From Lasiosphaeris hirsuta (taxonomy: Eukaryota > Ascomycota > Sordariomycetes > Sordariales > Lasiosphaeriaceae), in NCBI GenBank assembly GCA_030549175.1, contig JAUKUA010000007.1, forward strand, positions 1,054,001 through 1,118,000: DNA of 64,000 nt, given 5' to 3'. Positions within the stretch are counted from its first letter, which is position 1. The number at the start of each line of letters is the position of its first letter. Made by a program: the position numbers and the translations under genes. The notes under the pieces were generated by a model. The model was not told where the DNA came from. It saw nothing but the letters and a program-made list of their open reading frames with translations, and ran no database searches. Positions 34,778 to 44,184 of this stretch are shown in pieces.

Positions 34778-36215
34778 TCAAAGTCTAAACCAGGGATGCT
34801 CCAAGATATCCTCAGGGGCGATGCGCTGTTCAGGTACATATCGAAACATCTTTTTTAGCAGGTCCGCAAACAGGGCCGTCTCCTCAATCGATATGGTGCG
34901 GTGTCCGCTTATCTGGCACGGGTCGGTGTTGTCAGCTGGCGTGTAGGTGAGGGCGTCCTGGATGGAGCGCGGGATCGGCGGCCTTGCTATCGGTACGTCG
35001 TTCAAATTCGAGTAGGGCTTGTTGTCACCCCCTAGCGGAAAACGGAGGCTAATGGGCCTGGTCCTGCTCCTACCCTCCATCTCGTCGCTAAACCACCGTC
35101 TCCTAACCTCCCAAGTCGTCGACCACCAGGGTTCGGGAAACTTGCCGAGGATCTCGACCATGCGCGCCAGGTGCTCGTCGGGGTCATCGTGTGGAATGAC
35201 GAACAGGGGCCGGCCCATACGAATTTCAAACAGAGTGCACCCCAGCGCCCAGATATCGCTTTCGATTCCCAGCCTCTTGTCCAAGATGTACTCTGGGGGG
35301 CGGTATTCTTGGGGATGGTCAGGTCCTCGGGGAGGTCCCTCACATCGTATGACTCTCCGAAATGAGCAATGCAGGCCTCTGTGCTCACAAACGCAATACC
35401 GGCATCTCCAGCGTCGATCGAGCCCCAATCAATCGACCTGATCAAATCCCGGGGTGCTGTAGATGGCCAGGAGTTCACTTGGGGGTATTGCACAACCTTC
35501 GTCGTCCTCGGAGAGCCAACGGCTTGCGTGACTTGATCTTCAGTAAGGCTATCGAGACCTGTAACGCGAGCAAGGACGTTTGCTGGCCGGAAGTCTGCCA
35601 CTTTTGTGAGCAGGGTTCTAGGCAGAAGATTTGACTACTGGCGAACTCACCTCCGTGGCAGATGCCGTAGGAGTGCAGCGTAGCCATGGCCTGCACGGCT
35701 TGGAAGCACACCTGCCTCAGCTCCCTGCCCGGATCGTCTTTTCCGAGCATGCATCGTAAGCTCGACACTTGGGGACCCAGCACGGGGTAGACGATGGCAA
35801 AGTGTCGTCCGTTCGGCCCCTTGATATCGAAACGAGCAACCGGGAGACAAAGATTCGCAGCGGCCTCGCTCTTTCCCAGCCCCCGGTCCAAGAGCCTGTA
35901 CACGCGGAGTTCAGGACAGTCCTCGATGGAGTTGTCGGCCATGAGGATTTTGACGGCAAAGTATTGTCCGGTTTCTTGTTGGATGTCATGGCAGAGCCAT
36001 ACATTGGAAGAGCCGCCATTTCCCAGCTTGTTGATGACCTTGAACCGGCCGTTGAGAACATGGCCGATTTCAACGGGGTGGTGGCCGCCAGGCTCGTAGT
36101 CGTGGATGTTTTCGAGGCCGAGAGTCGACCCGTCGAGTCTTAGGCCATTGTCTCTGAACTCGCGGAAGCTCTCGACTGGGCTGAGCTCCGAGAGTGTTGG
36201 CTCGGTTCTCGTCAT
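34778..36215 (-). pseudogene. SRPK-like protein kinase, frameshifted and with HFG instead of DFG
   Basis: Exon 1 36215-35651 and a second exon from 35594 (intron with GTGAGT donor and CAG acceptor; junction gives HGDFRPANVL). Visible kinase features: glycine loop KLGNGGSSNVW, VAIK-type lysine in FAVKILMAD, and the catalytic-loop HGDFRPANVL. The magnesium-binding DFG motif reads HFG (AHFGESYDV, codon CAT). Near 35300-35315 the frame shifts by one base: upstream is DLPEDLTIPK, downstream is EYRPPEYILDKRLGIESDIWALGC in another frame, and it runs on to TAG at 34778. Homology is to the fungal SRPK-like expansions. Either a pseudogene or a pseudokinase with an assembly error. The start at 36215 was chosen over 36287 because it begins at MTRTEP next to the conserved region. 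Confidence 0.72.
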
Positions 36216-36978
36216 GGCCCACTTGGTCTGCGAGGGAGGGGAGGGAGGGGAAGGGAATTGGGAAAGAACGAAGCCCAAAATCAACACATTTTTTGAAATT
36301 TAATTTCAAGGCAAAGATGTTGACAAGTTCAAGTTGCGGCCAGAGGCATGTTGATGTAGGAATACCTCTGGCAGCAAATCAAACATGGTGTGATGCCATG
36401 CGGTGTCGCGGCTGAGTGTCCCAAAACCCCTTGATTAAGTGAGCCCAGGATTCTGCGCCGCCTCCTGGCGATCTTGTTTCAAGCTGAATCTTGCCGACGA
36501 GCTTCTGGAAGCTGTGGAAGGTGCGCACCTCAGAGCTCTGGAAGGCCGCTAGATCCACACTGCAGGGCGCTAAGGCAGACCCCTAAAACACGGTACAGTC
36601 TCCTGGTTTTGCGTGATGCGCGTCGATGCGCGTCCCCCTTGGGAATTTGGGAGTTGGGGATGAGGGACTGACATCAGACGAAAAGGTTCCGTCATCTGTC
36701 ATCTTACCTGTCATCTTGAATGGTGCACGGGATAGCAATCCGGTAACAATAAATTATCGTCGCGCATCGTGCGGATGCATCCTCTCCCGTACCTGTCTAG
36801 GTGCCTCTCTATGTCGGCGTCTCCTCTGCACCCGCTTGTCTAGAGCCAGTGTTTTATCGTGCGGAAACGCAAGCATCTTTAACCGTCTTGGATCCCCAGC
36901 ACGTCATAGCCCTCCACCCGATTGAAACTTGGGTCGCCCATCATCAAACAAACGGCTCGACGGCCGAGTGGATGAAAC
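36216..36978. other. Divergent promoter region, kinase/hydrolase
   Basis: About 760 bp between the kinase (minus) and the hydrolase (plus). No gene supported. Confidence 0.45.
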
Positions 36979-38096
36979 ATGGAGGACGCAGCCATCTCGC
37001 TCGCCGGCAAACCCGGCGCAGCCCTACACATCTCAGCCCTCGTTCCCGACAACCCATCTGACACCCTCGTCGTCTTCCTCAACGGGCTCATGCTCCCACG
37101 CGCCACCTGGCTCGACGCAATCACCCATTTCATCCGCCTGCGCACAGAGGCCCGAGAGCCGCTCCCGGCCCTGCTCAGCTACGACCGCTTCGGCCAAGGC
37201 AACTCGGACCCGGACCCGTCTGACCCACCCGACACCCCCTACGGCCACGATGTCACCGCCGTCGTCGCCGACCTGCACCAACTACTGGTGCAGGTCGTGC
37301 GCGACAAGCTCGAGACGCCGCTCGAGACGCTGCGCATCGTCTTGGTATGCAACTCGATCGGCTGCGCTATCGCCCGGCTCTACACCACGGCGCATCCGGG
37401 CTCCGTGGCCGGGCTGCTCTTCCTGGACCCGATGATGGCCAACAGCGACTTCGTCTCCCTCATCCCGGACCCCGCCAGCCCCGCCTTCGACCCGACCGAC
37501 CTCCCGGCCGACATCTCAGTCGCGGACCTGCAGCACAGCCGGACCATGGCGGCCCGGTTCTTCCACCCGACGGTGCCCAACGGTGAGCGCTTCGACCGGC
37601 GCACCCTCGCGCAGCACCTCCCGTGGGCCGACAAGCCACCACTCCCACCGGGCCCCTCCGCCCGGCCCCCGCGTCTGACCATCCTCGGCCACGACTGGGA
37701 CACTTTTGCCGACAACTGCGAGACGGCAAGTCGCCCGTCCCGCCCCCCCCCTCCGCCCCCACTCCGCCCCCCTTTCCGCCCCCATTCCCACCTGGCCTTA
37801 CCTCATCCCCCCATCCCCTTACTCGTACCTGACTCCGCCCCATGTGTGATTTCATGCGACACGCTGACTGACGATGATTGCCTTGGCAGGGCCCAATGTC
37901 GCTCCCCAAGCCCGTGGTCAATGCATATCTGAATCCGGCCTGGCAAAAGTACAATGAGGGCTTGACGGGGCTTGTTGGTGACGGCGATGCAAAGCTCAAA
38001 ATTGCGCGTGGCTGCGGCCACTTCATCCAGAGAGATGATCCCGTCGTTGTGGCAACCGAGACCGATACTCTCCTGAAAAGTATGAGCGTCGAGTAA
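36979..38096 (+). CDS. Alpha/beta hydrolase family protein with GC-AG intron
   Basis: Exons 36979-37725 and 37890-38096 (164-nt intron) give 317 residues. Features: LVVFLNGLMLPRATWLDAI (HG-like oxyanion region), SYDRFGQGNSDP, the nucleophile elbow VCNSIGCAIA (Ser in C-N-S-I-G), GLLFLDPMM and a C-terminal CGHFIQRDDP with the likely catalytic His. The intron begins GCAAGT and ends GGCAG; a GT donor nearby breaks the phase. The intron is strongly C-rich. This looks like a cytosolic esterase/epoxide-hydrolase-type enzyme; the substrate cannot be inferred. Confidence 0.85.
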
Positions 38097-38665
38097 ATAG
38101 TTATCCGAGACCAGATGCGCTGTCCTCAGCCCGCAAAGATTGCCGCTTGTGGCGCCTACTGTCTCGCATAAATTTCCGGAATGCCTGCCGATTTTCTCGC
38201 CGAATGCATCCAGGCCCAAGGCAAGCTAATCTGCGCTTCGCAACATGTTTTGCTCGCGAGGGAGGCAAGCCGCGCGCACTCAAGGGAGGATCCCCGTGCG
38301 TAGACACCACGGATTGCAAATGGATGTGATGACGAGCGACAGAACGCCGACAGAATGTTGGCATCAACCAAGAATTCATTAGGCGTGGGGTGACTATGGA
38401 TGACCGAGGTCTATACTAATGCTATTTCCCATGTAGTTACGACATTATAGGGCAGTCCCAAGGACGACCCCGAAACAAAACTTTCAGCGCTATCAGGAAC
38501 ACACAGTTGAAAACAACCTGCAACGCCCGATAAACTCAAACAGTGCCCTGACCCATATAAACATCGGGGCGTGACACCGGCCTTCCGAATGCGTTGCGGC
38601 CCGGCTGTGGCAGGAGTCAATAACCTGCACCTAAACCAATCAGCTCATGGCCCGTCGGCGGCGAC
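38097..38665. other. Convergent 3' region
   Basis: Between the hydrolase stop and the end of the open frame downstream of the CE4 gene. No gene supported. Confidence 0.45.
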
Positions 38666-38872
38666 TCACCACTCCCCAGCAGCCGAGCAGAACCCCTCAT
38701 TTTCCGGTTCCCGCCAAAAGTACCTGCGAAGGGGTCCGTAACCACCGTTCCACCAACTGCTAAACCAGTCCTCTTCGTCGTCATTTGTCTCATGATCTTC
38801 GTGTGTCTCGTCTTCATGCCTTCTGGCTAGTACCATTTCGTTGTCGTCCTCGTCCATACTGAAGTCTTCTTC
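38666..38872 (-). other. In-frame open reading segment immediately after the CE4 stop codon
   Basis: After the TAG stop of the CE4 gene (38875-38873) the same frame remains open for 68 codons to TGA at 38666. It starts EEDFSMDEDDNE, is very acidic and His-rich, then has an aromatic, Arg-rich part (WFSSWWNGGYGPLRRYFW). The TAG itself sits in an acceptor-like context (TTCTTAG|GAAGAA). Not annotated as translated; see findings. Confidence 0.5.
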
Positions 38873-39658
38873 CTAAGAAGACCGGTACCAATTCTCGGGG
38901 GCGTCTCCCAGGCACTCGCCGACTGTGACGGCCCGGTACCCTTTGGCGTAGATCTTATCGAGCATGTACGGCGTCAGGGCCACGGCGGTCTGCTCGTGCA
39001 CGTCATGGCTAAGGACGAGGAACGAGCTGCTTGGGCCACCAGCTTCCACCGCGGCTGAGAAGGTGTCCATAGCGACGCTAATGTCTTCCGGGCTGTCATG
39101 GAGGTAGTCCTTTGTATCGACGTCAAAGTTGATGACATGGTAGCCCAGCTGCTGCATATCGGCCAAACATGCGCCCTCGCAGGTTGCATAGGGCGGCCGC
39201 ATGTAGGTGGGAGACTTGCCAATGACATTGGTGAGGGCCACATCGAGCTGGTGCATCTGGCTGTAGCGTGTGGTAGAGTCGGCGGCCGTCAGATCGACGT
39301 GAGACCAAGTGTGCGAGCCGATCTGGTGCCCTTCGTTGATCATGCGCTTCAGGGTTGCGGGCCAGGGTGTTGAGGAATCGTCGATACCATGAGACCAGTT
39401 GTCACCGTTGACGAAAAAGGTTGCCTTTGCGCCGTACTGGGCGAGGGTATCGAGCACTTGGCTCGTGTACTGGAACGGGCCGTCGTCAAATGTTAGGGCC
39501 ACGACGCCAGGGACTGTGCAGTGCTCGATTATAACGCCATAGGGGACATCCCGGGCCAACAATGGTTGTGGGCTGCTGGAGGATGCCTGTGCCGGGGTCT
39601 GTGTCTGTTCTCGGGCGGCGAGGAGGGCCCCGATAGGAAGAAGCTTCGGGATATGCAT
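38873..39658 (-). CDS. Polysaccharide deacetylase (CE4), chitin deacetylase-like
   Basis: Removes acetyl groups from chitin-type polymers, usually outside the cell. Single exon of 261 residues. Metal and catalytic motifs of family CE4 are present: TFDDGP (near residue 55), SHTWSH (HxxxH-type, near 115), RPPYATCEG, NFDVDTKDY and LSHDVH, ending with the typical GECLGDAPENWYR. The N-terminus (MHIPKLLPIGALLAAREQ) is only weakly hydrophobic, so signal-peptide status is uncertain. The core is complete, but no chitin-binding module or GPI tail is present in frame before the stop. Confidence 0.9.
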   Translation of the reverse strand: MHIPKLLPIGALLAAREQTQTPAQASSSSPQPLLARDVPYGVIIEHCTVPGVVALTFDDGPFQYTSQVLDTLAQYGAKATFFVNGDNWSHGIDDSSTPWPATLKRMINEGHQIGSHTWSHVDLTAADSTTRYSQMHQLDVALTNVIGKSPTYMRPPYATCEGACLADMQQLGYHVINFDVDTKDYLHDSPEDISVAMDTFSAAVEAGGPSSSFLVLSHDVHEQTAVALTPYMLDKIYAKGYRAVTVGECLGDAPENWYRSS

Positions 39659-40678
39659 GGTGCAGCGGTATGTGTAAAGATGTTGCGGCTAACGATGTGA
39701 GAAAGAGAGAGAGAGAGATGCCAACAAGGATGAGCGGTGGCAACGGATGCTGAGAGTAGACAGAAATATGAGTGGGTGATGGAGAAGAGACAAGACGTCC
39801 AAAGTCAACAAGAGCCGGGCTTGTGAGCTTGATAACGACTCGGGACCTCAGAGCTGGACGCTCGGGCTCGGACTCGAGTAGCAGGAACTCGGCGAAGCTG
39901 GGCAGGAAGCAGGTCTCAGCCTCGGAAAGAGTAGTCCAAGAAGGGTACAGGAAGGGCTGCCTGGAAGGTGGGCTGTGTCCTTGGTAGTGTAGAGTAGACT
40001 GAGTAGCTTCGTACCGGAATATCGGAGGGTATCTTACTAAGTGGGCTTCTTGCTACAGCAACAGGAGACGGGATGAAAAGATGGCCTTGCCCCCCCTTTT
40101 AATGATGAGAGCTGCGCGATGTCGCGGCAGCCGCTCGCAGTAGCGATGCAAACCCGGCGCCATACAACGCCAGCCAGCGCCATTCCAGCGCGCATCCCAA
40201 ATCCGCCACCAATCAGGCCACCCAGTCGCGGGGCCACGAACTTGGGCGCCGGCCGCGAACGTGATTGGGTCGCCGTCGCTATTGCCAGCATTGGCAGCAG
40301 GGGTGGCATCGAGATAGAAGGTTGGTGCCGCAAGCCACTGGATGCACTCTGCAGTCTGCGGTCTGCAGCTGACAAGCATTGAGGTAGGAAACAGCGTGAC
40401 GACTTGCGGCTTCCCCAGCTGCTGCTACCCCCCCTTGAGCCCCCCCCCCCCCCCAATCGTCGGTCCGAGACGCCTACCTAGTCCGGGAGCGGCACCAGCA
40501 TCAGCACCAGGGCATCAGCACGGAAGGCATCCTTGGTAGCGACCGCCATCAACCCGGTCTTGCAGACGTCAGATGCTAAAAGCGGATGCTGCGTCCCCTC
40601 ACTCCCCCTCCTTCCCCCCACCGTTCCCACCATTCCCCTCTCCCCAACCACCAGCAAATCTCCAATACATGAAATAAA
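39659..40678. other. Intergenic region with C14 tract
   Basis: About 1 kb between the CE4 start and the DUF7719-like 3' end. C tract at 40441-40454. No gene supported. Confidence 0.45.
40441..40454. repeat. Poly(C) tract, 14 nt
   Basis: Homopolymer run, preceded by another C-rich run at about 40428-40434. Assembly length could be uncertain here. Confidence 0.85.
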
Positions 40679-41425
40679 TCACTTAATGTCGTAACCCCTC
40701 AGCCACAGGAATGTCCCCGCCACCGCAAGGCTGAGAACCGCCCAGGGCAGGTCCAGCTCGATGACAGACCACACCCAAAGGCATCCGAGCGGGGGGCGTG
40801 TTTCATGACTGCCATGTAGCCGAATGTGTTTGTCGCGTAGATGAGGTAGCAGCCAGCGACGACGCTGGTCGCAAAGAAGATGGTCTGTCGGAGGAGAGGC
40901 TGGAATCGCGAGGGCAAGCCGGGGAGGATGGTTGGGTTCGACTTGTGAGGGTGCAGTGGGTAGAAGAGCAGGGCAAACACTGTCGTGAAGAGCACCCCGT
41001 GTCAGCAAGACCAACAATCGCCATCACCACCGCGAAACACAAAAGGCAAACCTACCCATTAGCGCCTGCCCAGCTCGCGCAAACACCTTGGGGAATTGGA
41101 CCCGGTCTATTGAGTACTGGTTCTGCACGAGAACATCGAGAGTGAAGTGCAGCATGGCGAGGCTCACAGTCCAGAGCAGCGTATCGAGAATGCGCTCAGC
41201 CGTCGGCGGTAGTCCGGCCTCATCGTCCCCGTCATCGTCGTCTGCGTCGCTAGGTTTCACAGCGACGCCCGAGGCTTTCCTGTTGGCGGCCTGCTGCTTC
41301 TTGGCCTGCTCAAAGAGGCCCCTCTCCTGGGCCAGCTGCAGCAGCGTGCCCTCTGTCGGGCCAGATCTGTCGGGCTGCTTGAGCCTGATATCTGAAGGCG
41401 ACCTCTCTCTGCGTCTCCGAGCCAT
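40679..41425 (-). CDS. DUF7719-like small fungal membrane protein, apparent 1-nt frameshift
   Basis: Exon 1 41425-41056 and exon 2 from 40979 (76-nt intron, GTAGGT donor, branch CTGAC, acceptor CAG). N-terminal 70 residues are polar (MARRRRERSPSDIRLKQPDR, then KQQAANRK and Asp-rich). Several hydrophobic segments follow: ILDTLLWTVSLAMLHFTLDV, VFALLFYPL, IFFATSVVAGCYLIY. Near 40791-40796 there is a run of six C on the coding strand; beyond it the expected family ending (LGCLWVWSVIELDLPWAV, then FLWLRGYDIK) continues in the next frame to the stop at 40679. One extra base in the C run would make it continuous. Family assignment is from memory of the C-terminus pattern. Function unknown. Confidence 0.68.
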
Positions 41426-42620
41426 GGCGATTGCGGTACTCAAGTGTGTTTTATGTGTGCGGAAGGTGGTCTTGGAGTCAAACCGTATTCGGCGAAAACG
41501 AGATTGAGCTCTCCGTCTGTTCCAAGGCGCGAACGCCAGCTCCGGTGGCCGGGACACCACCTGCGAACGCACGAGCCAGCAACCAATTTCCAGCTTGAGC
41601 CGTTGGTTCCCCCGCTGCCCTTCCACCGGCCACTGCGTTTGCTAAGAGAGGGGCTCCTCTTTCCTTGTCGTCGAATCGATCAATGGGTCTTCTGCAAAGT
41701 ATGGAGGAGAAGTCGCCAAACGATGGTGCCGCCGCCAAAATGGCGTGCAATATCCCGCGTCGATATAGCTTTATGCCATGGCTATTGCATCTCATTTCCC
41801 CAGATCTCGACGAGATGGAGATCGCGTCGAGGCATGGCAACGACCCCCTCACCAACAAAAAGCCAGGCTAATAAATTGCCAGGGTGCCGTCCATGTTGGT
41901 GGGCTCCCCTATTTGTGTAATCGCCAGGTGGCATTATCTGGCGAGCTTCCCTCTCTTGGATGGTTGGTCGCAATTGATCGTGACCTGTTGAAAGGGGACA
42001 AGACAAATATTATTATTACTAGTATCATAAGCAGACCTCCCGTTCTTCCTGCAAATAGGTTCAATTCCTCCCGCCCAGCAAATCTGCCAACCTCCGCAAA
42101 CGCTCCCACTCGAAGTTGAATCTCTTCAAGGGGCGAACCCTGCCGTCTTTCACTGGGCCCCGCGTCAAAGCCAGCGCCCACCCAGGCACCAGAGCCGCCG
42201 TGCCTTGCAGCGTTGCAAGCTCGAGAGCACCTTAATACGCCCGCCCGTTTTAAGCCGCGGCTGTTCTTACTACGTACTATATATTTCACCTGGTTGTCCG
42301 TGAACGCGACTCGTGCGACCTACAAGAGAGAAAAAAACGCACCGGTAAAGACCAGCAAAAAAAAGTGGTGCTGCCCGGGGGGAAGGGCGCCGCCGAGTAC
42401 AGCAGCGCATCACATTTGCATCGCCGTCAGTCGGGAAGAGAAAAAGTCGACTCAATTGCACCGATCGCGCGACGCCAACGAACCAGACCAGCGAGAGCAT
42501 CGCCGAGACTCAAGGACCGAGGGACGCCAGAAAGAAACGGAGGCGAAAGAGGAGAGGGAGCGCGTTCAATTGGTCAATTGAATCAATAGAGGCGAACCGG
42601 TCGATCCTCCGACTGCTATC
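41426..42620. other. Divergent intergenic region with TATA box
   Basis: Between the DUF7719-like gene (minus) and PIG-L (plus). TATATATTT at 42277-42285, about 340 nt upstream of the PIG-L start, could serve a long leader. No gene supported. Confidence 0.5.
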
Positions 42621-43556
42621 ATGGACTGGCTCTTCCTCCTTAGCGTGCTCGCCGTGGTGATTCCGTCGCTCTATCTGTACACAGTGGGGGTAGTGTCATC
42701 GCGCTTCCCCATGCTGTACAACAAGCGCATATGCTTGCTGATTGCCCATCCCGATGACGAAGCCATGTTCTTTGCGCCCACCGTCCTAGCCCTCACGCGA
42801 CCCGAAACCGGCAACTACGTCAAGATCCTCTGTCTGAGCAGCGGTACGCGTGTCTTGCTCCCCCTCCGCGCCCTCTTCCTCCCACACCGCTGACAATGGT
42901 TCCCAACAGGCGACGCCGATGGCCTCGGTGAGACTCGGAAGCGAGAACTCGCCAAATCAGGCCTGGCCCTCGGCCTGCGCAGCGCCGACGACGTCTTTGT
43001 CGTCGAAGACCCCGACTTCCCCGACAGCATGACAACGACGTGGGACGCGGACAAGATCTCGTCCCTGCTGTGCTCGGCCTTCGCGCCGCATCTGGCCGAG
43101 TCGCGCGACAAGAACAACGCCCCGACCGTCTCGATTGACATCATCATCACCTTCGACGCCGGCGGCGTCTCGTCACATCCCAACCACATCTCCCTCTATC
43201 ACGGCGCCAAGGCTTTTGCCGCCACTCTGGTCGCCGGTCGCGCCGGTTGGGTCGCCCCTGTCGATCTCTACACCCTGACCACGGTCAACTTTGTGCGCAA
43301 GTACATGGGCATCCTGGATGTGGCCGCGACCCTGGCGAACTGGGCGTTTGGGACGAAACTGAAGAAGGACGACAAACACCCCCCGGGGCTGGTCTTCCTG
43401 AACGGGGTGTCTGGCAACGCCACCATCACGACGGCCTGGAAGGCGATGACGACGGCTCACAAGAGCCAGATGGTGTGGTTCCGCTACGGCTGGATCATAC
43501 TGAGCAGGTACATGTACATCAACGATTTGAAGCTTGAGAAGATCAAGAGCCGATGA
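42621..43556 (+). CDS. GPI12: N-acetylglucosaminyl-phosphatidylinositol de-N-acetylase (PIG-L/GPI12)
   Basis: Catalyses the second step of GPI-anchor synthesis on the cytosolic face of the ER, removing acetyl from GlcNAc-PI. Exons 42621-42843 and 42910-43556 (66-nt intron, phase 1) give 289 residues. Features: N-terminal transmembrane helix ([17 protein letters not shown]), the metal-binding motif AHPDDE (near residue 42), FGD-like and the HPNH motif in [12 protein letters not shown]. The conserved [15 protein letters not shown] segment of the family is also visible. Length is usual for GPI12. Start chosen at the first ATG that places the hydrophobic helix at the N-terminus. Confidence 0.95.
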
Positions 43557-44184
43557 TACTCGGGCACGCTGGATCTTCTCTGATGCGAGAGCACGTCAAC
43601 GAAGCTCTTTGGGCCTACATTAACAGTGCGGGCGGGTTTCATTGTGAGAAGTTGGGAGCAGGTGCGAGCTGTCTACATCAAGTTCCTTTTGGACACAGGA
43701 ATCTTGAGGGCAACTGAAAGCCTGGGAAGCAGAAATCGTCCCAGAGTTAGACAACGCAAGTGGCGACATTTGAGGCGCAAGGCCTGCCGTGGACTGCTTT
43801 GATTTTGGATAAGATCGAGGATTCGAGAGCGAGAGTGCGGTTGCATGCGAAACTCACATCTTGCGGTTGCGTGTATACACACATGCATCTTTGTACATTG
43901 GCCCTGTACCAACACCTCCTTAGGAGCAAGCAGCCTTCCCAACATTAGTTTTATTTGCATCAACGGGCAATAATACCGGGCGGAGCAATTGTACCTATTA
44001 CGTCCTTTCCCCGTCCAATCCATGGCCGCACAACAGCAAAGGTTTTACGTGAACTCATGTTGCCACTCATCGGCCGAAATCGATCCCTTCTTCAAAAAGC
44101 GCTCAACGTCGAGCCGGCGAGCAATCGGCCGGGAAAACTTGACCAGCCGTCCGCGTGATTGCATGTAATCATGGCGATCAACCG
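43557..44184. other. Convergent 3' region
   Basis: Between PIG-L and the end of the AEP2-like gene. AT-richer; no gene supported. Confidence 0.45.

Noticed and set aside
38873..38939. Alternative intron joining the CE4 gene to the acidic extension via GTACCG...TAG
   Set aside because: Length 67 nt would shift the reading frame of the extension and remove the conserved GECLGD-ENWYR ending.
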